This document shows positions 39,049 through 49,855 of a stretch of 64,000 nucleotides of DNA, piece by piece; the stretch's first letter is position 1, and every line of letters starts with the position of its first letter. Below the pieces are notes generated by a model. The model was not told the origin of the DNA. It saw only the letters and a program-made list of their open reading frames with translations, and did not search any database. Origin of the DNA: Mesocentrotus franciscanus (taxonomy: Eukaryota; Echinodermata; Echinoidea; Camarodonta; Strongylocentrotidae). The position numbers and the translations under genes were made by a program. Where the stretch lies: contig CP137685.1 in assembly GCA_037976565.1 (NCBI GenBank), positions 19,270,449-19,334,448 of the forward strand. The letters run 5' to 3'.

Positions 39049-39460
39049 CTATATGCATTTTTTCCATTTTCGCTTTCTACTGCTTTTTTCTATGCCTTTC
39101 CCCCTCTCAGCCTTTACTCTTCCTCTTTAAATCTCTCCCACTCTTAATTTCAATAATTTACATTGGATTTGCAAACTTTTCTCCTCACTTTTCAGTTCTA
39201 CTTTCGATATTTTCCATCACATACACTTGCTCCGTTTACCGTTTTCTGCTTACTTCAGTCCTTTTTTTACACATGATTTCAGTAGAATTACGGTACTTTA
39301 TGCTAATTCTGATTTCTTTCTAATTTGTGTTTCCATATGTTGCAATAAGCTATATTTCTCGTATTCATACTGATTTATTTTTCAGATTCAATATATCATG
39401 TTATGTTATGTTATATATAACATTATGTGTTATTAATTTTGTTTGTTATCTTTTGTAATT

Positions 39461-39523
39461 CGGCTAAACGCCGCGATGAAAGTTTTCATTAAAAATAAAC
39501 CATTTTGAATTGAATTGAATTGA
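39461..39523 (+). mobile_element. retroelement 3' end with (TTGAA)n tail
   Basis: TTCGGCTAAACGCCGCGATG, then AAAATAAACCATTTTGAATTG, then TTGAA pentamers. The short hairpin CGGCTAAACGCCG, the AATAAA-like signal and the simple pentamer tail fit a LINE or LINE-mobilised 3' end. A similar tail is at 60429-60456. Confidence 0.5.
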
Positions 39524-39928
39524 AGGAGATCATACACCCGCTTAAGAGGGGGGAAAACGCGCTCAACAGTTGCAACGAATTTAATCCTACCAGGAACACA
39601 TTTACTGCAATTTACCTTTACCTGTGGTAAACAAGTTTTTGAATTATATAGATTTTTTTCTAACTCTGATTCGTCTAGTTTAAAAGTTGAGGTTAAAAAA
39701 CTTTCCATGATTACCATACAAAATAATGAAAAGGTTACTTTAAAAATTGAGTAGCATAATCGTGGCGTCTTTGTAATCAAGGCAATATAATACCTAATTT
39801 TCTCATTATTTGAACCCATGTTGATTAATCTTTTTGTGTTGCTATTTATTTGATCTCACTACTCTTTTAACAGCTCCTCTTCCTATTGCGTGATTGTAAA
39901 ATAGAATGCAAGTTTCCTAATGGATTTG

Positions 39929-40129
39929 CCGATTCCAAGCGTTACCATGGTTACGGAATGACATTTCCATAGATTAAAAAAAATAATAAAGACAATACAA
40001 TATATTGTAACTTTGATGAATGCTGGTTGATAGAAAATATAATTGACTTGTACATTTCTATCAAAATGTCTACAGGTATTTTCTCTCTTCAAAATTGAAA
40101 ATGTCATTACGTCACGCTTGGAATTGACC
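39929..40129. mobile_element. inverted-repeat element, GATTCCAAGCGT family, copy 2
   Basis: The left end CCGATTCCAAGCGTTACCATG and the right end (reverse complement) GGTCAATTCCAAGCGTGACG share CAATTCCAAGCGT-like termini, followed by GAATGACATTT and AATGACATTT. About 200 bp, non-coding, same family as 24019-24442. Confidence 0.75.
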
Positions 40130-41554
40130 TCTTGTAATTATAAACATACTATATTGTACCCCCCCCCCCACCTCCCGACCAAGAAGGCTATCCCGAGGCC
40201 TGTCGGGCGTTACAAGTACCTGTAATATAGGCCTATACGTAAATCTTTTAGGCATACCGAACCCAAGCTCCTTGCTCTGCAGAATATTATGATTTCTTCT
40301 GTCTACTATAACATCATGCTATGGAACTATGCTTGACAAGCCGCCACTGACGACGTTACTTACATTTTTTTACAAAAAAAAACAAACAAAATGTAATATT
40401 TTTTTGATTTACTATTTTTGCCAGAAACAGTCATTTTCATCTTCATGAATATTATTCAGATTCTATTTAGGTACTCTATTACTAAGACTTCATCATGTCG
40501 GACTGAATTGTTTTAAATTTTGATCACACTGTATTGATAAACCAGTCACGTTAAACGTTTAAATATGGATAACGGAAATCGCTTTCCTCTCACCGTCGTG
40601 CAAATACGCTAAAAACTGAAGCCATATCACAGGCTATTGAAAGGCCATTATCTTAATGAGATGGACATATTGTCCTGCTCATGTTCTCTCTAAAAATAGG
40701 AATTAAAATCCAATTCTTTCAGAGCGACCGCGTCTCGAGTGGGTGAGCATGATATTGCAGTACATTCATGACAATAAGCGAGACGGAAAAACAAAAGGAC
40801 GTCGTGAAGTAACGTCGTCAGTGGCGGTTTTCAGGCCACTTAAGTAGCCATCGGTCCGTGACGTGCTATGTCTATGCCACTCATCCTCCGTGTCGCCTTA
40901 CTTTGGGCGGGCTTTATCACGATTATGGCGGCATGGGAACGTTATCTAGCGACAATTCCCATCGGAATGAAAAAAATCAAATGCATCCATGGATGACGGT
41001 TGCTAGAGAGGATGAGGCTGCAATTATGATCGAGGAAAAATATTTACACCGGTGAGTAATTTTTTCTCTATCTCTCCCTTCATTGAGCGGGATTAGCGAC
41101 AATTTGCGGTTACATGTTGCTACATTCCAATTAAAGGCAATCTCAATTTCTGGCAGGAACGGGAAAAATCATTTCTCACGTATTCATATAAAACTTTCAC
41201 TGTTATAAACGACTTTAATAGCAAACTAAAATCTCTGAAATAATGAGAAAACTGACTGGCAAAATTGCTATAAGGATAAGGTCAACACATTCCCATTATT
41301 TTCACTCACTAAAAACAAACAATAATTTTAGACGTAGGCCTAAATGTAATTTTAACTGTATCTGCACATTCGTTATTTTATGTTTTCATGGATCTACAAG
41401 AGATTTTTGTTTCCCAAATTGTTTTTTTTTTCTTCTTCTTTTGCATGAATAGAAGATGTTAATTTGTAATTTGCAAACGTCAATTAGTGGCGCAAATCGA
41501 GAGTTGTAAACATGGTTTTGAGTGTACAGTTAACTAGAAGGGTTGTCTTTCTTG
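40130..41554. other. no supported gene
   Basis: A poly-C run lies at 40158-40167. An open frame at 40858-41055 ends next to a GTGAGT splice-donor-like site but shows no domain (see rejected items). No other feature was recognised. Confidence 0.4.
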
Positions 41555-42080
41555 TTTTTTATAATTATTATTATCACTTTTATTATTATGACTATTGCTA
41601 TTATTATTATTATTATTTATTATTATTATTAATTATTTTTGATATTATTATTATAATTATTGTTATTATCATCACTACTATCATTATCATTGAAGTTGTT
41701 TTGTATTCATCACAGCGGTCTACACATGATTTATGTACATAATTATATGCATAAAGAAGAAAAAAAGTGAATAAAAGTATAATTACGTGACAAAAACAGT
41801 TATCCTTTATTTTATATTTTAATATAAAGAAAATTAAATGTTATGGCAAAGTAGTAACTTCTGACTAATTTCCAAATAAAGCCAAACAAAGAAGAAGATA
41901 CATTTTATTCTCTGAATTATATGTGAAAAGCTCAATATTTTGTACCATTTTACTTTCTCTACTGCTCTTAGACCGAACTGTACAGTTTCAATCGCGAGGT
42001 GACGCTAAAGCAGTCTATCTTGAGAAACTAAGCACGTCAAGCTGTAGGTAAAAGCCCTCGTTTTTTCATTATTATTATTA

Positions 42081-42142
<62 letters not shown>

Positions 42143-42567
42143 CATAATCAATTATAATCATTATCATTATCATCACTTCTATCATTATTATTGAAGTTGT
42201 TTGTATTCATCACAGCGGTCTACACATGATTTCTGTACATAATATGCAGAAAGAAGAAAAAAGTGAATAAAAGTATAATTACGTGACAAAAACAGTTATC
42301 CTTTATTTTATGTTTTCATATAAAGAAAAGAAAATTCTATGGCAAAGTAAACTAATTTCCAAATAAAACCAAATAAAGAACAAGATGGGTAAGAAAATAC
42401 ATTTTAATCACTGAACTATGTGAATAGCTCAATATTTGTTACCCTTTCAAAATTTCTCTATTGCTCTTAGACCGAACTGTACGGTCTTAATCGCGAGATG
42501 GCGCTAAAGCAGTCTATCATAAGGAAATATAAAGCACGTCAAGTTGTATAGGTAAAAGTCCTCTTAT
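41555..42567. repeat. 500-bp tandem segmental duplication with (TTA)n tracts
   Basis: Two direct copies, about 41555-42060 and 42066-42567, are offset by exactly 500 bp at CACAGCGGTC (41711 and 42211). Each begins with a (TTA)n microsatellite and continues through GTGAATAAAAGTATAATTACG to TTAGACCGAACTGTAC and AAAGCAGTCTATC. By eye they are roughly 85-90% identical with small indels. Non-coding. Confidence 0.9.
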
Positions 42568-42892
42568 TATTCCTTCTAATCGTAAAAATAGTAATTTTCC
42601 TGAATTTCTGACACAATTTATCTATACAATTTTGAATTAAATATTCACACTATGGAAAAACATACGGTAGATAGACCAGTGACAGGTGTGCAAAAAAACA
42701 TAGGCATGGCGTTCCAGAGCTAGTAGATTTAGTACACCCTTTTTGGCCTTTACTCCCCTCTCCGACCCCTGTATCTGCGGTAAATTAACATTTGATCCAA
42801 TGCCATTTTATTTGATCCAATTGTCTTAGATGGTCTAACATCATTTGGTCTATCAACATTTTAACACTTCGTCCAATGACCAATCAGTTTAG

Positions 42893-42995
42893 AGGGATAC
42901 ATCACCGGACTGTGCTTGATAATTATGGTTCGCGGTTCGAGTCCCGCCCGGGCACTAATTTCATTTGGCAAGGCATTTGCCACTCTACACCCATG
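42893..42995 (+). mobile_element. fragment of the tRNA-derived SINE family
   Basis: This segment carries a perfect B box GGTTCGAGTCC (42934-42944), then CATTTGGCAAGGCATTTGCC and ACTCTACACCCA. It matches the body of the SINE at 23363. The A box is degraded and the 3' half missing. Confidence 0.65.
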
Positions 42996-43014
42996 TCATA
43001 AGTTAATTTATATG

Positions 43015-43555
43015 AAATCATAAAAATAAGAGAAACAGAATGGCGAAATTAGAAATAAATCGGACCAATAAATAAGAGAATTGCGGATGTTTGAAATATG
43101 AGATACCTAACTCTATGCTAATCTCAAATTGCCAATTTAGTGGATGGCGACGTAGTCGCTGATAATTCTCCCATTGACATGTACTAAAATACAATTAATT
43201 TATGTTTTTTCCTACTACCTTCTCCCCTATAGTATAGGGCACTACTCAAAATAAATTATGGATAGCATATTATTATAGGTCCTCCAAATAGAATAAACCC
43301 CCCTGATTCATAAATTATTAAAAAATTATAGTAAATTTTGTGTGTGGAACAAATTGGAAATTTGACCGCCACTACATCACAGAGACATTGATTCAGCCAA
43401 TTTGAAGAACCCATACTCCATGGGCCTACCTATAGTGATTACAACTTCCACAAATTCAGAATTTTCTCATTTTTGGTCAAATTTCATTCAAACTTTCACC
43501 AGTCTATTTCCCATTTTTTCTGCTTTCCTCTAGAGTTTGCTATCAAGGTGTTTTT
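43015..43555 (+). mobile_element. TTAA-type inverted-repeat MITE, diverged copy E
   Basis: This follows copy A (24859-25420) in order: GAGAAACAGAATGGCGAAA, CACTACTCAAAATA, GACCGCCACTACAT, TTTCATTCAAACTTTCA, GTTTGCTATCAAGG. The terminal TTAA ends are no longer clear. It is older than copies A and B. Confidence 0.75.
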
Positions 43556-43901
43556 ATTATTATAACAATCAAATGGCAGTCAACCGTATATAACAGTAGC
43601 CACAACGGTTTCCTCACTGATCTCTATGAATACAAATTCGTAGAAAGAAATGCTCTACACACCCTCACACACACAATACTAACTAACATGATTTAGCATG
43701 AAGGCACCTAACCTATTAATTGAGAATAATGTAACATGAAATGTATGTATTATTAGTATAATCCAGTCAAATATCATTACACAATGAAACATAGTAAAGG
43801 TTTGAAGAGAAAATACAGCATTCTTTGAAAAAATATAGTGATAAAAAGTGTGGAAATTGAACAGAAGAAGTAAGTAACATACTGGAGAAATTAATTCGTA
43901 T

Positions 43902-43910
43902 TCTTTCTTG
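43902..43910 (-). promoter_or_regulatory. histone downstream element (H2A)
   Basis: On the minus strand, CAAGAAAGA follows the stem-loop by 10 nt. This matches the purine-rich element that pairs with U7 snRNA during histone pre-mRNA 3' processing. The same motif at the same spacing follows H2B. Confidence 0.9.
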
Positions 43911-43920
43911 GATATGTGGT

Positions 43921-43936
43921 GGCTCTGAAAAGAGCC
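43921..43936 (-). terminator. histone mRNA 3' stem-loop (H2A)
   Basis: On the minus strand it reads GGCTCTTTTCAGAGCC, a 6-bp stem with a 4-nt loop, the canonical replication-dependent histone 3' end bound by SLBP. It begins 22 nt after the stop codon. Confidence 0.97.
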
Positions 43937-43957
43937 GTTTATGCGTGTCTCGAGTTC

Positions 43958-44338
43958 TTAAGCAGAAGCAGACTTGCTGGTCTTCTTGGGGAGAAGGACA
44001 GCCTGGATGTTGGGGAGAACACCACCTTGGGCGATGGTAACTCCACCAAGAAGCTTGTTGAGCTCCTCGTCGTTGCGGACGGCGAGTTGAAGGTGACGGG
44101 GGATGATCCTGCTCTTCTTGTTGTCGCGGGCGGCGTTGCCAGCGAGCTCGAGGATCTCAGCGGTCAGGTACTCAAGCACGGCAGCCAGGTACACGGGGGC
44201 ACCAGCTCCGACGCGGGAGCCGTAGTTGCCCTTCTTCAAGAAACGGTGCACACGGCCAACAGGGAACTGAAGTCCTGCACGGGATGAGCGGCTCTTGGCC
44301 TTGCTCTTTGCCTTGCCTCCTTTACCACGTCCAGACAT
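43958..44338 (-). CDS. H2A: histone H2A, replication-dependent, sea urchin late type
   Basis: Encodes a 126-residue core histone that pairs with H2B in the nucleosome. The start at MSGRGKGGK was chosen because the frame stays open a further 43 codons upstream but every H2A begins this way and the TATA box sits 66 bp before it. The protein shows the [12 protein letters not shown] signature (near residue 22), the acidic-patch region ([20 protein letters not shown]), the [10 protein letters not shown] block and the C-terminal [13 protein letters not shown], ending KSASA. It lacks the SQ(E/D) tail of H2A.X and the divergent docking domain of H2A.Z, so it is a canonical H2[11 protein letters not shown] and EYLTAEIL resemble sea urchin late or somatic H2A (from memory). 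It is intronless, with a stem-loop and downstream element after it. H2B lies 5 kb upstream on the same strand, an unusually wide spacing for a tandem repeat, so the genes look dispersed. Confidence 0.97.
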   Translation of the reverse strand: MSGRGKGGKAKSKAKSRSSRAGLQFPVGRVHRFLKKGNYGSRVGAGAPVYLAAVLEYLTAEILELAGNAARDNKKSRIIPRHLQLAVRNDEELNKLLGGVTIAQGGVLPNIQAVLLPKKTSKSASA

Positions 44339-44403
44339 GATGATATAATTTGGTTTAGTCGTTGCGAAATGAAACGAATGAGGTTTCAAACATCGCGGCC
44401 AGC

Positions 44404-44411
44404 TATTTATA
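44404..44411 (-). promoter_or_regulatory. TATA box of H2A
   Basis: TATAAATA on the minus strand, 66 bp before the H2A start codon. The H2B promoter has the same sequence 58 bp before its start. Confidence 0.85.
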
Positions 44412-44438
44412 CCCTCGCGAAGATTGTTCTTACCAGCG

Positions 44439-44452
44439 CACCGGTCGATAAT
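44439..44452 (-). promoter_or_regulatory. 14-nt element shared with the H2B promoter
   Basis: Plus strand CACCGGTCGATAAT; the H2B promoter has CACGGGTCGATAAT at 49885-49898, one difference in 14, in the same orientation. It lies about 30 bp upstream of the TATA box. The binding factor is unknown to me. Confidence 0.55.
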
Positions 44453-44498
44453 CAACCAGCCAGCCATTAGACAAGCTGCGATGGTTCCGGAGGGCCGG

Positions 44499-44525
44499 AC
44501 CGTCCGGACGGTGGGTTATTTGCAT
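44499..44525 (-). promoter_or_regulatory. GTCCGGAC palindrome and octamer upstream of H2A
   Basis: ACCGTCCGGACGGT at 44499-44512 is a perfect 14-bp palindrome. ATTTGCAT at 44518-44525 is the octamer bound by POU/Oct factors, in the orientation opposite to the gene. The H2B promoter repeats both motif types (CCGTCCGGAC at 49909-49918 and two octamers). Confidence 0.6.
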
Positions 44526-44529
44526 ATTA

Positions 44530-45157
44530 TTCAAATATCATTATTTTGCCGAGTGCCGCGCGATGTAGACAGGTTGATTATGTAATAGCTATTGTGAGGA
44601 CCGTGCGGTCTGGCGGTGGAGCACAAGTGAAACACGAAACGATAAACGTTACACCAGGGAGATGTGACTCTCCCTGGTTACACTTACACGTGATTATAAA
44701 AGAACGTTTGCCGAAAACATGCTGAAAATTATTATCATAATTTCCTTTTGGCACATTTTATCACATTTAGTAATTCACTGTGACTTTTGTTGGGATTTTT
44801 TCAACAATTTTTTCATAAAATCTTGTAGATGGAAAAAGAACATCATAACTTCACATGTAAATATACCAAGAAAAAAAGTATTTGGATTTCACATTTAATA
44901 GCTAAAAATAAACCCACATTCACAGTATTAGGAATCTCATCCCTTATACAATAACCATATAAAAAGAGATGGATTTTCACACGGTGATCTCCCTGGATAG
45001 GCCTATACCAATATTGTACATGTATAAGACCCATCTTTGCTGGAACATTATTCTATTATACAAAGATTTAAATAGCCCATGTCATCACTTGTATAAAGAT
45101 CCACTATTTGATACTGATGACTTAATTGTAGCACAAAGTCTATTCAACATATTTGTA
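44530..45157. other. no gene seen between H2A and the hAT-type element
   Basis: AT-rich with poly(A) and poly(T) patches. There is no divergent histone gene here despite the compact H2A promoter. Confidence 0.5.
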
Positions 45158-45165
45158 CTGACTAC

Positions 45166-46766
45166 CAGGGGCGGCCGACCAACTTCCAAAGTGGGGGGGG
45201 GGGGCACCAAGAAAAAAGGGCACTTTCTGGAAAAAGGGCAGCTACAATTGGAAATCTCAAAGCGAAAATATACCATTTTTTAGACATTGGTATATACCCC
45301 TACATTGTGATTACATTATCAGGGATGATTTCAATATTTGTTTCACTTTATACACCATACAAGATATTGCTTAAGCATCATGCTTTGCAGTTGGGTGTGA
45401 TGGTCTGACAATTTATTTGCGAGCGAGGAAAATTTTTAAGATTTGTGAGGTCGCAGTGCGAAAAATTACATCTTATAAAGAAGGAAAAACCCAATCCTGA
45501 TGGGGTTATAAGCACATTCTCATAACAGAAGAATGAAAAGACCTTTGATAAGTAACATGGGTATATCATTTATAAATGCGTGCGAACGTAGCAAGCGAGC
45601 TCTGGGGAAATTGCTCTTAGTCGCTTGAAATTAGGGGCGCGTTTAATGATTAGAGGAAAAGGGGACACTTATCAAAAAAGAAAAGGAGCATGTGTCAAAG
45701 TACAAAGAGTATTAATATTATCAGAGGTGAAAATGGGGCACTTCTTACACCCTCAAAAAGGGGCACTCACCAGGGATGAAAAAGTCAGTCATGAGAATAG
45801 GGAATGGGCATTTGCCGACGGAATAGGGGCCCCATCAGACCTTGATAGGGGCATTTATAAGAGGTGAAAAGGGGCATTTATGAAAAGGGGAAAGGTCCGT
45901 TATTAGAAACGAAAAGGGGCACGTATCATTGTAAAAGGGAAATTATCAGAGGTGAAAAGAGGCACTTATCGCACCTGAAAAGGGGCAATGACCAGATATA
46001 AAAAGGGACACTTATGTGAATGAAAAGGAGCACTTATAATAAAGGAAAATGTGCATTAGTTGAAAGAAAATTGGCGCCGATCAGATTTTAAAGGGGCATT
46101 TATCGGAGGTGAAGGAGGCACTTATCTGAAGAGAAAAGGAGTAACTTCTCGTACCTGAAAAGGGTCATTTATCAGAGAAGGGGAAAGGGCTCTTTTTTAA
46201 TGGGGCACTTATCATTAGGAAAAGGGGCACTTATTAGAAAGGAAAAAGGGGCACATGTGAAAATATAAAGTGTGCTTATCCGAGTTAAAATGGGGGTAGT
46301 TATTAAAAGGGGAAGGGGCACTTCTTACAAAGGAAAAGGGGCACTTGTCAAAGTAAAAGAGGCACTTCTCAGATTTGAATAGGGCAATTATCAGAGGTGA
46401 AGGGGGTACTTATCAAAAGTGAAAAGAGGCACTTCTCGTACCTGAAAAGGGCATTTACTAGAGATTAAAAAGGGCACTTATGAGAATGGAAAATGGACAC
46501 TATGTCTTATTGCAAAGGAAAATGGGAACTTGTCGAAGGAAAAGGTGCACGTGTCCAAATAAAAGGGGCACTTATCAGAGTTGAAAAGGGAAGGGGCACT
46601 TTACAAATTAATAGGTGCACTTGTCAAAGTGAAAGGGTACTATTCCTATGTAAAAGGGGCACTTTTACCAAATTAAAGGGGCACTTTTCCTATGTAAAAG
46701 GGGCACTTTTCGGGTGCTTGAAAAGTGGGAGGGCACTGTGCCCCTGCCCCGGGAGGGCCGCCTCTG
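45166..46766. mobile_element. 1.6-kb non-autonomous hAT-type element with internal minisatellite
   Basis: The left end CAGGGGCGGCCGACC and the right end (reverse complement) CAGAGGCGGCCCTCC match at 12 of 15 positions. The flanks are identical 8-bp direct repeats, CTGACTAC, at 45158-45165 and 46767-46774. An 8-bp target duplication with CAG-starting ends points to hAT transposase. The interior has G-runs next to both ends, a GCGAGCGAGGAAAA block (45419), and a minisatellite from about 45650 to 46710. No transposase frame remains. Confidence 0.85.
45650..46710. repeat. degenerate 23-25-bp minisatellite (GGGGCACTTATCAGAGGTGAAAA)
   Basis: Some forty diverged units have the core AAAAGGGGCACTTATCAGA or AAAAGGGGCACTTCTC. 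It lies wholly inside the hAT-type element and so was probably mobilised with it. The strand bias (G-rich plus strand) runs throughout. Confidence 0.85.
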
Positions 46767-46774
46767 CTGACTAC

Positions 46775-47050
46775 TGAACCCTTTTCTATTTTCATTTTGC
46801 CTTCAACAATGAATGAAATTATGTACATAAACATTTCCTCAAGTATCCTCTCTTTTAAAAAGCCGGAAAATGACTCCTTTAAAAAGAAATAATACAAATT
46901 TATTATAGCCATAGGCATAGGACTAAGAAAGCCTTTTATCCTTTTAACTTATTGACTAACAATTTGTGGTGTTGTTCATCTTATGATTTTAAAGGCTTGC
47001 ATTTAATCCCACGCAGGAATATTTAAGCTGATTTTCTTTAAAGATCACAA
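46775..47050. other. no gene seen
   Basis: AT-rich sequence between the hAT-type element and an AT microsatellite. No feature was recognised. Confidence 0.4.
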
Positions 47051-47065
47051 TATATATATATATAG

Positions 47066-47134
<69 letters not shown>
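47051..47134. repeat. (AT)n microsatellite
   Basis: An (AT)n run, interrupted once by AGCCTATA near 47064-47071. Confidence 0.95.
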
Positions 47135-47138
<4 letters not shown>

Positions 47139-48355
47139 ATCTTTTTTTGGGGGGGGGTGGTAGGGAGAAGGTGGCATTTTGTTGAAAAACAACCAACGAG
47201 GAGAGTCCTTAACCCTATATAGCCCGGGCTATTTTGAAACTGCATAGCCCGGGGGAGGGGGCTTCTAAGCCCCTATGATCTCGGCATGCATGTCAAGTGA
47301 AGTGTATAGAATACTATGGTAATTTTGATTTTTGGAAAAATTCACTCATTTGCATATTTATGGTAATTTATGCAAATAAGGTAATAACATTCACATTTTT
47401 ACCCATAAATCATATATTCTTCATATTTAAACATTAGTTTTCACTACATATATTCTTTAGACAATTTGGGATAATAATACTCTGATCTTACTCTGATCCA
47501 TATACTTTTAGCAAGGAGGGCCTTGGTTTACGTAACAAGGGGGGGGGGGGCATCTTCCAAAAATTAGTTATTTGAGGAAGAAAAGGTAATCCTTTAGAGA
47601 AATATGTCAACACTACCTGCGATTCATAATTACCAACGAGGCTGCGTTTTTGTTCATGGCCTTTTTTTTGGGGGGGGGGGGGGCAAATTGATCCCCTTGC
47701 CCCAATTACGCTAGAGAGTAGTAGGCCCTAAGTGAGATGCAGATTCCTGCCTGAATGTAAATCATCCGCAAATGGCGTTCATTTCATAAAACGTTTTACA
47801 TTTCAAATTCTATGAGATATTTCAGGAAATCATTGTGTATGTGAATCCTACTCGTGCTGAGTCTAAGCACTGTAGCCCCTTTTAGACAGATTCTTCAACA
47901 CACGTTCCCTTCTATAGGGAGTCAGTATGAGCAAAGAGCTTTGGTATGAGCAGGGTATGAGCATGGACCTACTACGATTAGTGACTACTGTAAATACAGG
48001 TGGCCACTAAAACAGGTTCGACTGTAATTTTATGAAATAAAACAGTCGAATACAGTCTACCGGTAACCTATAAGGTGGTGAACGTACTATAATGAAAAAT
48101 AATATTTGAATATTAAATATAATTTTGGTAACACATAGATCCCCCTTGTCAGTATTGTTTGTTTTATTCTCCCCCACCAGTTATTCTTTATAGATATCTC
48201 ATGTATATCTTTATACATGTAGATTATAATCATTATGTAAAAATAGTATGTGTGTGTAAGGCTTTAAAAAAATATTGTTGTATTGCCCTTTGCGACCGAC
48301 CCAAAAGTCTTAAAATCTACGGTCGGCTTTTTATTAAAGTTTTTTTTTAAACCGT
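47135..48355. other. transposon-like G-run debris, no gene seen
   Basis: Contains G-runs at about 47145-47157, 47539-47551 and 47669-47683, the pair AGCCCGGGCT/TAGCCCGGGGGAGG near 47220-47260, and CATGGACCTACTACG near 47964 that matches the hairpin arm at 1345. These resemble ends or interiors of old DNA transposons. Confidence 0.45.
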
Positions 48356-48774
48356 TTTTTTAGAACAAAAATGTATTAAAAATATGTATTAAAGCCCCTC
48401 TGCACTAGTTTGGCCAGGAGGGATTAGAGGGAAAAGTGTGGTCACTGACATGTGGTTATCTCATCAACACAGCTCTCGATTAACATAAGAAAAAGAGGAT
48501 CATGGGGGGTGGGGGGCAACAGGCACCGCTTAGGCATTGTTTTCTATATAGAGGGAGCAAGTAGCTACGTTTTTTTAGAACAAACGTGTATTAAAAATAT
48601 GTATTAAAGCCCCTCTGCACTAGTTTGGCCAGGAGGGATTAGAGGGATTAGTGTGGCCACTGACAGGTGGTTATCTCATCAACACAGCTCTCGATTAACA
48701 TAAGAAAAAGAGGATCATGGGGGGGGGGGGGCAACAGGCACCGCTTTGGCATTGTTTTCTATATAGAGGGAGCA
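48356..48774. repeat. 215-bp tandem duplication
   Basis: Copies 48356-48559 and 48571-48774 are offset by exactly 215 bp and nearly identical (only a few substitutions and a G-run length change), both running from TTTTTTAGAACAAA to ATATAGAGGGAGCA. The low divergence marks a recent duplication. Non-coding. Confidence 0.93.
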
Positions 48775-49296
48775 GGGAGATGAGTACAGTGGGCATTCAA
48801 AACTGAAAAATATCAGCCCAAAGAGGGGGGAAAAAAGAAAAAAAGAAAATCGACCGACCCAGGTGCTGCCATGGCAACACAACATCTTTTGTATTGGCCT
48901 AATATAACATTCTGGCGACCCGGTCTTATGCTTGCGGGCAATTTCTCATTCTTCCAGTTCCACATATCTGTAAATGTATATTTCATATTTTGTTTATAAG
49001 GAGATAAATGTCTCTTTGAACTGAATTGAACTTGTCCAGAAATGTGTATGAAATCTAACATCAGTCCTCAGCTTTAGTTGAGGTAAATTTTACAACCAGA
49101 TTATAATTATGTAAAGGCAGGGAGATGTAATGTATAAGTTAAATAATTCTTAATAAAATTGTTATAGTTATTATCGTGATTACATATACTCATTGTTACT
49201 TGTTAGCACCCAGAATACCAAGGATTGGCCAAGACCCACGGGAGAAAGGACTAGAAGTATACATAAACCAGAGACAACAGGAGAGAAACTGTTCGT

Positions 49297-49305
49297 TCTT
49301 TCTTG
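49297..49305 (-). promoter_or_regulatory. histone downstream element (H2B)
   Basis: CAAGAAAGA on the minus strand, 10 nt after the H2B stem-loop; presumed U7 snRNA pairing site. Confidence 0.9.
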
Positions 49306-49315
49306 AGGATGTGGT

Positions 49316-49331
49316 GGCTCTGAAAAGAGCC
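49316..49331 (-). terminator. histone mRNA 3' stem-loop (H2B)
   Basis: GGCTCTTTTCAGAGCC on the minus strand, identical to the H2A stem-loop, beginning 33 nt after the stop codon. The flank ACAT...CAAGAAAGAA is also nearly the same as in H2A. Confidence 0.97.
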
Positions 49332-49363
49332 GTTTATAGTAAGTATGGCGTGAACCAATCAAT

Positions 49364-49735
49364 TTACTTGGAGGTGGTGTACTTGGTGACAGCCTTGGTG
49401 CCCTCAGAGACGGCGTGCTTGGCCAGCTCTCCGGGGAGGAGGAGACGGACAGCGGTCTGGATCTCACGGCTGCTGATGGTGGACTTCTTGTTGTATTTGG
49501 CAAGACGGGAAGATTCACCGGCGATGCGCTCAAAGACATCGTTGACGAAGCTGTTCATGATGGACATGGCCTTGCTGGAGATACCAGTGTCGGGGTGGAC
49601 CTGCTTCAGAACCTTGTAGATATAGATTCCGTAGCTCTCCTTTCGGCGCCTCTTCCTCTTCTTATCTCCAGCAGCACGGCTGGCCTTAGCCTTACCGGCC
49701 TTCTTGGCTCCCTTTCCGCTAGTCTTGGCAGGCAT
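49364..49735 (-). CDS. H2B: histone H2B, replication-dependent, somatic (late) type
   Basis: Encodes a 123-residue core histone. The N-tail is lysine-rich ([20 protein letters not shown]). The [21 protein letters not shown] block leads into the histone fold, with [20 protein letters not shown], then [20 protein letters not shown] and a C-terminal VTKYTTSK. The length is normal for H2B. There are no SPKK-type N-terminal repeats, so it is not the sperm-specific sea urchin H2B. The start is fixed by MPAK and by a TATA box 58 bp upstream. It is intronless and ends with the histone stem-loop. It has two upstream octamers, the classic H2B regulatory motif, implying S-phase-linked transcription. It is on the same strand as H2A 5 kb downstream; no H1, H3 or H4 gene was seen in the window. 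Confidence 0.98.
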   Translation of the reverse strand: MPAKTSGKGAKKAGKAKASRAAGDKKRKRRRKESYGIYIYKVLKQVHPDTGISSKAMSIMNSFVNDVFERIAGESSRLAKYNKKSTISSREIQTAVRLLLPGELAKHAVSEGTKAVTKYTTSK

Positions 49736-49792
49736 AATGATTACTTGATTATGTCGAGTAGATCAACTGAGTAGCCATTTGAAGAGCCCCGG

Positions 49793-49800
49793 TATTTATA
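49793..49800 (-). promoter_or_regulatory. TATA box of H2B
   Basis: TATAAATA on the minus strand, 58 bp before the start codon, identical to the H2A TATA box. Confidence 0.85.
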
Positions 49801-49855
49801 ACGATCCGCGGGGCCGGACGCCCGCACAGACCATCGAAGGCGCGAACTGACTGCT

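Noticed and set aside
38734..39147. Phe/Ser-rich and Lys-rich open frames
   Set aside because: Translations of the (CTT)n tract.
40858..41055. Possible Hox-like first exon: MHPWM resembles the YPWM hexapeptide and a GTGAGT donor follows
   Set aside because: The residues around it do not look like a Hox linker (no basic residue after WM, no known N-terminal motif), and no homeobox was seen downstream to 43900. A chance match is more likely.
43916..44287. Open frame on the plus strand across the H2A gene (123 codons)
   Set aside because: It is the antisense of the H2A coding region; codon periodicity, stem-loop and TATA box all belong to the minus strand.
49176..49774. Plus-strand and out-of-frame minus-strand open frames across H2B
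   Set aside because: Shadows of the H2B coding sequence in other frames, without their own signals.
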